DNA of 37,549 nt from Hypholoma sublateritium FD-334 SS-4. Its lineage: Eukaryota > Basidiomycota > Agaricomycetes > Agaricales > Strophariaceae. The stretch's first letter is position 1, and each line of letters opens with the position of its first letter. Position numbers and translations under genes: made by a program. The stretch covers positions 1-37,549 of the forward strand of contig KN817728.1 in NCBI GenBank assembly GCA_000827495.1, given 5' to 3'. The notes under the pieces were generated by a model. That model ran no database searches. It saw nothing but the letters and a program-made list of their open reading frames with translations, and was not told the origin of the DNA. Below, piece after piece: positions 1 to 9,788 of the stretch.

Positions 1-3000
1 ATAGACTTCGACAAAGCAAATGACTTCGACTTCCTCACATCCGACGAAAACAACCTCCTTCACACCTTCGTTTCACTGCACAACACCGCCTTCGCGTGGA
101 CCGACTCTGAGCGTGGCCACTTCCGCGAAGATTTCTTTCCTCCAGTCGAAATTCCGACAGTTCCTCACAAACCCTGGGTCCAACGCAACATTCCCATTCC
201 TCCTGGAATCCTCAAGCGCGTCTGTGAACTCCTGCAGAAGAAGATCGATGCGGGTGTCATGGAGGGCTCGAATTCCTCTTATCGCTCTCGCTGGTTTTGC
301 GTTGTGAAAAAGGATGGTACGTCGCTGCGCATAGTCCAATCTCTCGAGCCACTCAACGCTGTTACGATTGCACACTCCGGAGTACCTCCCTTCACCGACC
401 AATTGGTCGAACAATTCGCAAGTCGGGCCTGCGGAGGCATGCTTGATCTGTTTGTCGGCTATGATGAACGTGGACTGTCAGAAACTTCACGCGACCTCAC
501 TACATTCCAAACTCCTTTTGGCGCTCTGCGACTCACAACACTTCCCATGGGTTGGACAAACTCAGTCCCCATCTTCCACGATGACGTTACAGAAATTCTA
601 CGACCCGAAATTCCGCATGTCACTATCCCATACATTGACGACGTTCCAGTACGCGGCCCTGCGACGCGGTATATCTTACCTAATGGCGACTACGAGCGTA
701 TACCCGAAAACCCGAACATCCGACGCTTTGTTTGGGAACACTTCCAGAACCTTAATCGTGTCGTACAACGCATGAAGTACTGTGGCGGCACCTTCTCGGG
801 GTACAAGTCGATTCTTTGCGCTCCAGAGATCACTGTTCTGGGACATCGCTGTACGTTTGAAGGCCGACTTCCTGAGACGAGGCGGATAGATGCGATTGTG
901 AACTGGGCACCTTGCAAATCGCTCACAGAAGTCCGCGCATTTCTTGGTACGATCGGGACTTGTCGCATGTTCATCCAGAATTTCGCCCATCGCGCACATC
1001 ACCTCATAAAGCTCACACGCAAGGATGCACCATTTGAATTTGGCCCACAACAAATCGCAGCTCAGGAAGATCTCAAGCAAGCCGTACTCGAATCACCCGC
1101 TCTACGACCCATAAACTACGACAACAACGCATCTGTAATCCTCTCTGTCGACACATCGCAAATTGCTATCGGACATATCCTGTCGCAATGCGACCCCGAC
1201 GAACGACGACGCCGTTACATTGCACGATTTGGCTCTATCACTCTTAATGAACGCGAAGCACGATTCTCTCAGCCCAAGCTCGAACTCTACGGTTTATATC
1301 GATCATTTTCAGTACTCAAATCCCATCTCATTGGCATACGTAATCTCGTTGTCGAGGTGGACGCATCATCAATCAAAGGTATGCTATCCAACCCCGACAT
1401 AAATCCTTCTGCAAGTATGAATCGCTGGATATTGGCGATTCTCGCATTTCACTTCACTCTTGTACATGTACCTGGCACATTTCACGGACCCGATGGACTT
1501 TCTAGGCGGCCTGCGCAACCTGGCGACTCACATCCTGAAGACCCCGACTTGGCCGACGACTGGGTCGACAAATTCTATGGTTTCATGCACTTCATAAATC
1601 CGACAACACTCTCCCGACTCTCTGCTCCTCCTATGCTTTCTTATCTATCAGAAACAGTTTCTAATTCGACATTTATCAACACCGACTCCGACGTGGATCC
1701 GGATCTCACGGACTCCGACAAAGGCGACCCAACTCCTTATTCTATTATCCCGCGATCTGAACGAGCCATTGAAGCTGATGCACGGCTTGAATTGGTACGC
1801 GACTGGCACCGCACGCTCCAGCGACCAGCCGATATGTCGGATCGCGACTACAACACTTTTATTCGATATTGCGCTGAATTCTTCACCGACACTGACCGAC
1901 TCTGGCGAAAGGATGCACACGGCCGACACAAATTGGTTGTAACACCCGACAGGCGACTTCTCATCATCACGCTAGGCCACGATGATGTCGGACATCGGGG
2001 CTTCTTCCCGACTCATGGGCTAATCCTCGAGCGATACTGGTGGCCATTCATGGCCTTTGATATTGCATGGTTCATCCGCACTTGCCATCTCTGTCAACTA
2101 CGTCGCACCCAGAATGTTCTTATCCCACCTGTGGTTGCGATGCCTGCCCCGCTATTCGCTAAAGTCTACCTTGACACTATGTTTCTTCCGCCCTCTGGAG
2201 GATTCAAGCTCATTATGCAGGCCCGATGCTCACTCTGCCACTTCCCCGAATTTGTCATGTTACGACGCGAAACTGCGAAAATGGTCGGCGAATTTATCTT
2301 TACCAATTTAATCTGTCGCTACGGAATGCTTGTGGAGATTGTCACCGACAACGGCCCCGCAATTGTCAAGGCTGTGGACTATATCGCCCGCAAGTATAAG
2401 ATTAAGCACATTCGCATCTCTGGATACAATTCACGCGCTAATGGCCTTATCGAAGTTTCGCATTTTGACATACGACAGGTCTTATTCAAAGTCGCGGACG
2501 GAGATCAATCGAAGTGGTCGCAGGCAGCTCCCTACGCATTCTGGGCCGATCGCATCACGATTCGCAAACGTTTTGGGTGCTCACCATATTTCGCACTTAC
2601 GGGCACGCACCCTCTTGTTCCCTTCGATATTGTAGAGGCTAATTATCTTCTGCCCCTGCCCAACTCTATTTTGTCTACCGAGGATCTCATTGCACGGCGC
2701 GCTATCGCCTTACAGAAGCGCCGTGAACACCTTGCTCGGATACACGATCGCGTCTACGAGGCCCGTCGCAAGGCCGCCATCAAATTCGAGGAAAATCACG
2801 ATCCGACAATACGCGACTTCAACTTCAAACTTGGCGACTTGGTTCTGATCCGCAACACCGCGATAGAGAAATCACTTAACCGGAAGATGCGCCCTCGATA
2901 CCTTGGCCCGCTCATTGTTATTTCCCGAAACCGAGGAGGTGCATACATCATCGCAGAACTCAACGGCACCCTCTTCGACCGCCCGATAGCCGCCTTCCGC

Positions 3001-3177
3001 GTCATTCCATACTTCGCGCGAAAATCACTCCCACTCCCACCACTCGACGAACTTTTAGACGTCTCCCGACAGCGGCTCCAGGAAATGGCCGACTCGACCA
3101 ACATCGACCCTGACGACGACAACTCTGACAATGAATCTGACAGCGACAACAACCATGCCGACATGGACGACGAGTGA
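1..3177 (+). CDS. Ty3/gypsy Pol polyprotein (RT, RNase H, integrase), 5' partial
   Basis: The frame is open from base 1, so the first in-window Met (259) is not the start. Numbering residues from base 1, the RT domain holds LPMGW and the catalytic YIDD (211-214). RNase H follows with VDTS (D384), the E of PKLELYGL, VDASS and DGLSRR. The integrase has an HHCC zinc-binding region (H660, H665, C695, C698) and a core triad D725, D783 and E818, the last two separated by 34 residues. A GPY/F-like module (KLGDLVLIRN, then RYLGP) comes next, and the protein ends in a highly acidic Asp/Ser/Asn tail. I see no chromodomain. Function: copying the element's RNA into DNA and inserting it into the genome. 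All catalytic residues are intact, so this part could be active. The stop overlaps the start of a polypurine-tract block. Confidence 0.95.
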   Translation: MDFDKANDFDFLTSDENNLLHTFVSLHNTAFAWTDSERGHFREDFFPPVEIPTVPHKPWVQRNIPIPPGILKRVCELLQKKIDAGVMEGSNSSYRSRWFCVVKKDGTSLRIVQSLEPLNAVTIAHSGVPPFTDQLVEQFASRACGGMLDLFVGYDERGLSETSRDLTTFQTPFGALRLTTLPMGWTNSVPIFHDDVTEILRPEIPHVTIPYIDDVPVRGPATRYILPNGDYERIPENPNIRRFVWEHFQNLNRVVQRMKYCGGTFSGYKSILCAPEITVLGHRCTFEGRLPETRRIDAIVNWAPCKSLTEVRAFLGTIGTCRMFIQNFAHRAHHLIKLTRKDAPFEFGPQQIAAQEDLKQAVLESPALRPINYDNNASVILSVDTSQIAIGHILSQCDPDERRRRYIARFGSITLNEREARFSQPKLELYGLYRSFSVLKSHLIGIRNLVVEVDASSIKGMLSNPDINPSASMNRWILAILAFHFTLVHVPGTFHGPDGLSRRPAQPGDSHPEDPDLADDWVDKFYGFMHFINPTTLSRLSAPPMLSYLSETVSNSTFINTDSDVDPDLTDSDKGDPTPYSIIPRSERAIEADARLELVRDWHRTLQRPADMSDRDYNTFIRYCAEFFTDTDRLWRKDAHGRHKLVVTPDRRLLIITLGHDDVGHRGFFPTHGLILERYWWPFMAFDIAWFIRTCHLCQLRRTQNVLIPPVVAMPAPLFAKVYLDTMFLPPSGGFKLIMQARCSLCHFPEFVMLRRETAKMVGEFIFTNLICRYGMLVEIVTDNGPAIVKAVDYIARKYKIKHIRISGYNSRANGLIEVSHFDIRQVLFKVADGDQSKWSQAAPYAFWADRITIRKRFGCSPYFALTGTHPLVPFDIVEANYLLPLPNSILSTEDLIARRAIALQKRREHLARIHDRVYEARRKAAIKFEENHDPTIRDFNFKLGDLVLIRNTAIEKSLNRKMRPRYLGPLIVISRNRGGAYIIAELNGTLFDRPIAAFRVIPYFARKSLPLPPLDELLDVSRQRLQEMADSTNIDPDDDNSDNESDSDNNHADMDDE

Positions 3178-3212
3178 CTGCGGACAGTCAACACATTAAG
3201 TATGGAGGAGGA
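3176..3212 (+). repeat. Polypurine-tract-like block, copy 1, with small hairpin
   Basis: Directly at the pol stop lies GACTG-cgga-CAGTC (a 5-bp stem with a 4-nt loop), then AAGTATGGAGGAGGA followed by TGT. The same order (GACTGCGGACAGTC, spacer, AAGTATGGAGGAG) recurs at 5642-5676. In Ty3/gypsy elements a purine run just before the 3' LTR primes plus-strand DNA synthesis. Sequence after this copy does not resemble the sequence after copy 2, so I infer that only copy 2 abuts the LTR. Confidence 0.7.
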
Positions 3213-3562
3213 TGTACCGAACATTGCGACGATTTTTATTCAATTTTGCGATTTTCATTCCATTTCTGCGACTGATTTTGATGTATAAAGTTCCTTATTT
3301 TAAGTCGCAGCCTCTTGTGGCCTTGCGCAGTCCTTCGGGGCTACGGCTATGATGATCTACTGAGCCTTTAATTTCATTTTTCATTGTTCATTTACCCCAT
3401 ATATTCAAAGAAACACGGCGACATTCTCATTCCAATCAAACACGACAATACACATATGCGACAATGGCGACATGCAGGACAGCAAGAATATGGTACAAAT
3501 ACGACTATTCTACACTTCTTTGCGCGTTTTCATCCACTTGCGACAATTCTACACCTCTTATC
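3213..3562. other. Non-coding stretch between convergent pol and antisense gene
   Basis: This is an AT-richer stretch of 350 bp with no convincing reading frame. It probably holds the 3' ends of both the sense pol transcript and the antisense transcript. The word GCGAC recurs many times here (for example around 3233, 3269, 3419, 3460, 3466 and 3540), as it does in the LTR. Confidence 0.5.
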
Positions 3563-5445
3563 TCACTCCGGCGACTCAAAAATGCGACTCAAGATATTTG
3601 CGACCAAACCCTGGAGTTCTCCGATGCGCGGATCGCTTGACAAATATTCAGGGCAATTGCGAAAGAATTCACCAACGGTCTGTTGGAATTGGGAGATCTG
3701 GCGCTGGGTAAAGGATGCGGAGAGATTGGATGCAGAAGCAAGAGCACGAGCGTTGTCCAGCATGGTTATCAGATCGGCTTCGACCTCGCGACGGTGGCTA
3801 GCTTCATGGCGTCGGAAGGCGGTCTGAGCGACCTCGTACTCATGGATATTGGCCGTCAGGTTCTCGCTCGACACATTGAAGGTTCGCAGGTGTTCCATGT
3901 TGCTGCGCTGGTCGACGGAATTGCGAAACACCATCTGCGACGACGATGATGATCCGGGATAAACAGGCACGCGAGCTGCATGTGACAAGTCGGAACGACG
4001 GCTAGAACTACCAGTGGATTCGGATTCGGTCGCCGGAGGGGGAATGATCGAGGAAAGCGTGGAGGAAGCGCGGGAGCGAGGATCTGTTGAATGCGACGGA
4101 GCGGTAGGCGACCGATAATGAGGATCAGCAAGATGAGCAGAGACACCACTATCCAACGACAAGCCAACAACTCGATCGTTTGGCTGCATTGAAGGTGCAG
4201 TCGGACCTGTGGAGCGTCGCAGGGGTATTAGTATCTCAACAACAGGACGACGGCGATCTGCAGTACCGGCGTTACCTCTGGGTCGTGGAAGAGGACGGGT
4301 GGACGGACCAGCAGTACTCGCTAACGCGCGCAGCTCCGGATTACTACGCTTAGAGGGACGACGACCACTGGTATTCTCGGGCGACTTTGGCTGCAAACGC
4401 TTAGACCCTGTCGCGACGGGAGGTGTGGATGGCGGGTCGGGAACATGTTCTTCATCGTCGTCATCTCCACCTTCATCCTCATCCTCATCCTCAGCCACCT
4501 CCGACTTCACCTTCTTCCCTTTCCCCTTCGTCTTTGTTGAAACCGACAGCACACAGGCCTTCTTGTCGTGGGCGCATCGAACGCACTTCTTCGAGCGCCC
4601 CTTTTTCGAGACAAAACAGATATACTGCCCATGAGAACAGCGGTCACAAGGAACCTACACCAATTATCAGCGGAATCCACGAATATCCGACGAGCGACTC
4701 ACCTGAAGTTTGTGAATCTCTGAGTCAAAACGAGCCAAGGTAGCCTTCTTTGGCTGGTTGGCGGGTGGCAACTTCTTTCCCATCGGCAAGGCGGACGTAG
4801 CGACGGTCTTCGACGAGGACGCAAGAGGCAGCGGACCTGGCACCTCCTCATTATCTTGACTTCCACGAGATCGCGTGAGAGGTCCCGCGATAGAGCGCGA
4901 TGCTGGCGACAATGCGCGAGAAGGATGTGTTGGCGAATCGGGATCGGCCGCAGGAGGAAGAGGAAGGCGAGTAGAATCCGCTCCAGGAGGATTGGCATGC
5001 GACACCACACGAACAGCGTGCGTAGGCGAGGGCGACCTCAGTTGGGGCCGCAAATATTCCATCCGCCGACGAAGACGCGCCGCGACCTCTTCAAGAGCAA
5101 AGGCCTGATCGGTTGTGGGCTGGAAATCGTTGCGCACCAGCGACTGCTGTGCTCGGCGCAGCGCATCGAAGTCGACACGTACGAGTTCAATGGGAATTTG
5201 TAGGAGAAGGTCGGAGTACGTGTTCTACTCCAGAGCGCTCAGCAGAAAGTTCCTCCGACGTCGCCGCCAAACATGCCACTCACCGCGTGGTCCAAAATGT
5301 CGGCCATGCCTCGAGGCGCCAGTCCTTCAGAAAGCGCATCATCCAGGCAGCTCTGCAGTCTACGGATTAGCAGCGCGAGATCTTCATTGGCTTTGCGGAT
5401 TTGTGCTGGGTCGGAGGGGTTGATGGGAGGCGGACGTTTGGACAT
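3563..5445 (-). CDS. Antisense accessory gene of the retrotransposon: Zn2Cys6-pattern protein
   Basis: Three exons on the minus strand: 5445-5284, 5224-4703 and 4654-3563. Both introns are canonical (GTGAGT...TAG; the second has a CTGATAA branch point), giving 591 residues in one frame from an ATG. At the exon 2/3 junction lies C231-X2-C234-X6-C241-X10-C252-X2-C255-X6-C262, rich in Lys/Arg; this matches the spacing of fungal Zn(II)2Cys6 DNA-binding clusters. An acidic Glu/Asp run and long Pro/Ser-rich low-complexity stretches follow, then a charged helical C-terminal region (about the last 110 residues) that may be a coiled coil. Exon 1 also looks helical. It lies between pol and the LTR, facing pol. 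The start is about 230 bp from the LTR, so transcription would have to begin in or near the LTR. No function is known to me. It could be a regulator or a nucleic-acid-binding helper, or a captured host gene. Confidence 0.75.
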
Positions 5446-5641
5446 GGAAGGAAAGGAAGGATGGTGGGGATAGAACGCAACGATGGCCAGGCGACTTTAT
5501 GCAGGGAACACAGCCCCGACACGTGGTAATCACGGCCATCAAGAAGCGATCGGAGTTTACATCAAATCTGCCACAACCTTTCCGCGACACATTGCAGCAT
5601 GCTTCTACCCTGCGCACATCGTCTACCCACCGTATCCGACC

Positions 5642-5676
5642 GACTGCGGACAGTCGAGATCGAAGTATGGAGGAGA
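5642..5676 (+). repeat. Polypurine tract block, copy 2, at the 3' LTR
   Basis: GACTG-cgga-CAGTC (5642-5655) is followed by AAGTATGGAGGAGA, and then TG at 5677. It matches copy 1 at 3176-3211 except in the spacer. The purine run at 5669-5676 is in the expected position for plus-strand priming immediately 5' of an LTR. Confidence 0.75.
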
Positions 5677-6762
5677 TGATGCGCCCGAAGGTGCCCTCCC
5701 CGCTGAAAACGCGTTTTTGACAGCGCGCGACTGTATAACGCACCAATCAACCTATACCGTGGACCTGCGACTAAATACCCGATATTTTCCGATTATGCCC
5801 GTCGCCGACAGTGTCGGGCATGTAGTATCTGCACCCTCAAGTCACGGGAACAGTGTGCGCGTCCCTTGCAACAATATTCCTTTGCTCCGGCATACTGCGG
5901 ACACCTGGGAGGCCGGACACTAAAAATACCCAGGTGCGACGTCATATGCGTCTATTTTTATTTGCGACATGTCCTTCCGTGCGTCGCTCGAACACGCTGC
6001 TGTGCGACCTATTTTGGGACTGCACATGCTTCCAGGAACGTGTCGGATATCTCCGTAGCCCTAGCACCTCGTTCCCGTCCGCGCAAGACCATTCTGGGCG
6101 CTCTGGTCCGTGGGCGCGACACTGCGACAGTCGGATACGCCGTGATAGGCCTCAATACGCATCAAAAAGCGTCGGGATGTGTCCCTTTTAAGGCAAGCCA
6201 AATCCCTGCCACTGTCCCGTACCCAGAATCGCGTTCTGGGATGTTCTCCCTTCGTGTCTCGACGTTTGTGGTACCTGTTTTAATGTAATATATGGGGATT
6301 TATTTGGAACTACTTATGTACGAATTTTAGGTTAATGTAGACAGTTAGAAACCCCCCTTCTCTCTCGCACTACACAACAAATATCATCTCTACTTTTAAA
6401 TCTTTCCGACGTCGGTGTACGCGACATATATTTGATTCCGTCACACCTCTCGCCGCTGTTGGACCTCGCAAAGTCACGTCGCAAACGCATAGTGCGACCC
6501 GACACCAGGATAACCCCCCCGACAATAGAAATAGGTTGGCATTGCGACACTGCGACCAGTGCCACCACCCGATCAGTAAAACCNGACACGTATAGCCAGT
6601 CCGCGATTTGCCCGACCTTAGTCGGAACGCCTCCCCCAGAACTCGACTCGCCCCCTTCACGCACGCCGCACTCTGTGAGCATATTGCTGCTAGGGGTATT
6701 TATATATATATTTGCATTCCACCACCTCTACGCTCGTAGGCGCATCAACGAATCATATCCCA
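5677..6762 (+). repeat. Probable 3' LTR of the Ty3/gypsy element
   Basis: The segment starts with TG right after the polypurine tract. It has no convincing coding content, is dense in GCGAC/GTCGC words, and has a TATA-like element near its right end. Its end is uncertain: CA at 6761-6762 would give an LTR of about 1.09 kb, but the boundary could be anywhere from about 6740 to 6770. The partner 5' LTR is outside the window, so identity between the two could not be compared. One ambiguous base (N) lies at 6583. Confidence 0.6.
6696..6709 (+). promoter_or_regulatory. TATA-like element in the LTR
   Basis: The alternating AT run TATTTATATATATA lies about 60 bp from the probable LTR end. It is the best candidate TATA box for the sense transcript of the element (from the matching 5' LTR). 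In this 3' copy it could also drive read-through into the truncated F-box gene on its right. Confidence 0.4.
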
Positions 6763-6767
6763 TGGAC

Positions 6768-7898
6768 TAGAACCTTTCGCTACGCGCTGTGCTTCTATCA
6801 CATTCGAACTCGTCTATCAATCATCCTTACCGTCTGCCGCCAATATTCTTGGTTGACCTCCCTCACCTCGGTACACTACACCTCAAATCTACAGTATATG
6901 ATTTGGACGATAGCTCTGATAGCGCAATCCACGTTGATGTCGAGATTCCATCACCAGGACCCGCCGTCCAGATCCCTTTCCTGAAAGAACTCTCGCTAAC
7001 AAGACACTACTTCATGGAACTACAGCAGCTTGGGACAGATTGGCGCAGAAAAATTGGTGGTGCATTGCGTCTTTCTTTGTTCATAAATCAATTCATGCTA
7101 CAAAAAGAGGACATCGGGACTGACTTCGGTTCCCGATCACTCCCTGCGTTTCTGACCGCGATTGAGGACCTAGACTGCGTAGACCTATCGCTGTCCAATT
7201 TCTCTTTCAACTATCACCCTAAACCGGGTAACAAGATTCATATTTGCAGGGTAGAAACGCTCAGGTTTGACAACGTCTCTCCCGACTTCCTTTCCGCGTT
7301 TCTATCTTCGGTAAATCTCAATATCGACAATCTATATCTCCTGGAGTTTTCGCGATGTTCGATTCCAATCATTGCGGAGCCAATTACGGTCGGGTCTGCG
7401 TACTCTATTCTCATGCTTGAAGACATACCATTCCAAACACCGTCTAGCCTCTCTCCAGGAAACTCACATCATATCTCGGATAACAGCCTCTACAATGCGA
7501 TAGAGCTATTTGCATTCACCCATCTCTTTCTTACGGACTGTAAAGGCGTGGGAGACGACTTTTTCGAATGGTTATGCGGGGAAGATGATTACCTACCGGC
7601 AAAGGACCTAAATGCATTAAGGATTAAAAACTGCCCTGGATTCACCTCCGGCGCCTTGCGCAGGTTTATAGAAGCTCGGGACATGCTGGAAAGTCCATTG
7701 ATAGCGGTTGAAGTATTTGGGAAAGGTCCGCTGATGTCTAGAGACGATGCTGCATGGTTTCTTGACGGCGACGAAACATCTACTCACGTCACCTGGAATG
7801 TGGAGGCAGATCCCAATATGACAAAGGAATTTATCTCCGACCTTCGTCCACCTGGCTCAGACAAGAGACATGAAGATATAATGTATTCCGTAGTATAG
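6768..7898 (+). pseudogene. F-box/LRR-type protein, 5'-truncated at the LTR
   Basis: The reading frame is open from the TAG at 6768 to the stop at 7896-7898, about 376 codons. The translation has leucine-rich repeat texture typical of basidiomycete F-box proteins: LPHLGTLHL, FLKELSL, VETLRFD, LFLTDC, LNALRIKNCPGF. It ends with the usual C-terminal stretch around a SGALRRFIEARD-like helix. No F-box is present, and no ATG occurs before about 7013. Coding-like sequence begins immediately at the retrotransposon edge. I infer that the element inserted into the gene and that the 5' half lies left of the element. Full-length relatives would be substrate receptors of SCF ubiquitin ligases; this copy probably cannot be. 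An alternative is a short isoform starting at the internal Met. Confidence 0.7.
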
Positions 7899-8341
7899 AG
7901 CACTACTAAGTCGTAAAGTACTTGTATACTAAATCAAATTTACGACTAGAGCTCTGACAGGAGCTGTTTGTAATGTTTGATGAAAGAAGTGATCATTGTG
8001 AAATTTTATTGACTTATTCAACGACCTGGCCTTTGTTCAGGTGTTGGAGGCGTAAGACGGCCCGGAGCCTAAGGTTCAATCGAAATAAGCGCCCTTCGGT
8101 GGCACATATTTGACATGGTGGCTTATGACAAACAATGACGTGGTCACCCGCCTGAGCCCGCTGCCATCACGCCGGCGGCCAAACCACGTCGGACACCGAC
8201 TGCGGCTCGCTGTTTACCTCTTGACTCCCTGAGTCTGACCCAAGTCTGACCTTTGCGGGTGCTACATCACATCTTCCTGCCAGAAATACCCCCCCAACAC
8301 GCAACTTTATCTTTGGGGTTTACTAGCCAAACTTCGGCGTA
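7899..8341. other. Intergenic: 3' end of F-box fragment and 5' region of use1
   Basis: No gene is seen. The left half is AT-rich and is likely 3' UTR of the F-box fragment. The right half (about 8130-8270) is GC-rich and should hold the promoter and leader of the Use1 gene. No clear TATA box is visible. Confidence 0.5.
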
Positions 8342-9404
8342 ATGGACTACGAAAACACGATACAGCACGACGAAATTAACCTTGTCAGACTTGTACGCCG
8401 CATAGAAAAGTCTGCGGCTAAGGAGGACGACTGGAAACCACGTGCAGCCGAACCCAAAGAGCAGATCTGTCTGAGGGCTCAGAAATCCTTGCAGGTAATA
8501 CATCTACAAAGGCTCTGACAACAACCAGCGCTCAAATCCCAGCCGTAGAATGTCAAATATGCACGGAGGTTACTGAAGAATATCGAGGCTGATGAATTCG
8601 AAGCGCCTTCGTATGTCCTATTATTCTTCTGGGAGGGTCTACATTGAGTCTCAGCTTAGGACGCGTATAACTTACCTGAACGGCATTAAGATCAAATTGG
8701 ATCGTGCCGAGGCTTTTCTCAAGGAAGTCGAATTGGTATGCGGCCATACATCTCTGCGTGGCTTGTTCTGATGTTGCGCTAAGTCCTCAAAGCCAGAATC
8801 CCGCCGGCCGTCGCCTATTCTCCCAACGCTACCTATTCCAGAGCCTCCGCGGTTACCTTCGTCCACCCTTGAGGTCTCTCCCCAAGCATCCCACGAGCAC
8901 TCAATTGGCACCCTGGCGTCGTCAGAACCGATTGAGAAGTCTCTTTCTCCGCGGATATCTACCCAGGGACTGTTCATCTCTCCCCCAGACTTAGAAGAAT
9001 TTTCACCCACTCTCATCACGTCCACACTTCCATCACTGCTTCCCTCAAATCCCGCAGAGACAGCGACAGCTTCTGGCTTCGCGCGGAACTTCGGCGCTGT
9101 GCCCACCGCGCGGGGGCAGACATCGACGGCGATACAAGAGGAACTTACATCGCAGCTGGAGCTCATGGCGAAGCAGCTGAAGCGCAACGCGATGCACTTC
9201 TCAAACTCACTGGAGAAAGATAAGGCGGTCGTCGAGGACGCGCAGGGGAAGCTGGAGGTCAATCACGACGTGATGCAGAAGGAGCGGCTCCGCCTGCGAG
9301 ACCACAGTGGGAAGAGCAGGGGCACGACCTGCATGGTCCTTGGGATCATCCTTTTAGTCTTGGTCGTGTTCATGCTCATGGTTTCCTTCATCAGGTTTTC
9401 TTGA
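8342..9404 (+). CDS. use1: Use1-type SNARE of the endoplasmic reticulum
   Basis: Four exons, 8342-8494, 8549-8610, 8660-8735 and 8784-9404, join in frame to 303 residues. Introns are short (48-54 nt) with GT...AG ends. The N-terminal region has the Use1-like helices (start MDYENTIQ, later VKYARRLLKNIE and RITYLNGIKIKLDRAE). A Pro/Ser-rich linker spans about residues 98-205. The SNARE motif (about 214-270; EELTSQLELMAKQLK, NSLEKDKAVVEDAQ) is followed by KSRGTT and a single C-terminal membrane anchor (about 280-299), the tail-anchored layout of the family. Use1 is the SNARE that, with Sec20 and Ufe1, receives COPI vesicles returning from Golgi to ER. The start is the first in-frame ATG and gives the expected family length. 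It is the clearest housekeeping gene here and is convergent with the kinase gene on its right. Confidence 0.88.
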
Positions 9405-9788
9405 AGCATGTTTATACCTTGGTACTGTTTTTATATATATTGCAAACGGAACCACACTGCAAGCTGTAATTGTCATATTTTTCCAAGCTCAGGAATATGG
9501 GTATCGGTCAGGTATATATCAAGGCTGCGTTCGCAAGCACAATCTGCAGTTGCCAAAGCATCATCTTGAACAAGCATAGACAGGTATCCGCCGGTAGCAA
9601 TGAGCGTCTTAGCACAATCTGTTGCCAAAGTGTTACAAGTTGAGAAGCAGAGAGCGAAAATACAAATACATACATAGATTGCGAGTAATATACAGTGCAG
9701 GTAACGTAAGATTCCGATGAAGAATTAGCAATATGTACATATAAGAGCAATGCATCGTATAGCGAGGAAGACCTATTGGTGAGTACGC
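9405..9788. other. Intergenic between convergent use1 and kinase genes
   Basis: AT-rich 384 bp holding the 3' ends of both transcripts. No reading frame worth calling. Confidence 0.6.

Larger units (their letters stand above)
1..6762 (+). mobile_element. Ty3/gypsy LTR retrotransposon, 3' part (5' end outside window)
   Basis: Order seen: pol (reverse transcriptase, RNase H, integrase) open from the first base; stop at 3175-3177; a 2.46 kb extra region with an antisense gene; a polypurine tract at 5669-5676; and an LTR-like segment beginning TG at 5677. The 5' LTR, gag and protease must lie left of the window. Pol has no frameshift or stop, and CpG-containing codons are abundant. This argues for a young copy not eroded by RIP-like or methylation-driven C-to-T change. 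The right boundary is uncertain: a CA at 6761-6762 is one candidate, and F-box gene coding sequence starts by about 6771. The target-site duplication cannot be checked without the left end. Confidence 0.9.

Noticed and set aside
3213..3400. A first 3' LTR starting right after pol at 3213 (TGT after the purine run)
   Set aside because: Sequence after 3213 does not resemble the sequence after the second purine tract at 5677, and a gene-bearing segment follows. The LTR is better placed at 5677.
7899..8130. A tRNA-like or SINE promoter around GGTTCAATCG (about 8071)
   Set aside because: No matching A box and no cloverleaf stems could be drawn; the B-box resemblance is partial.
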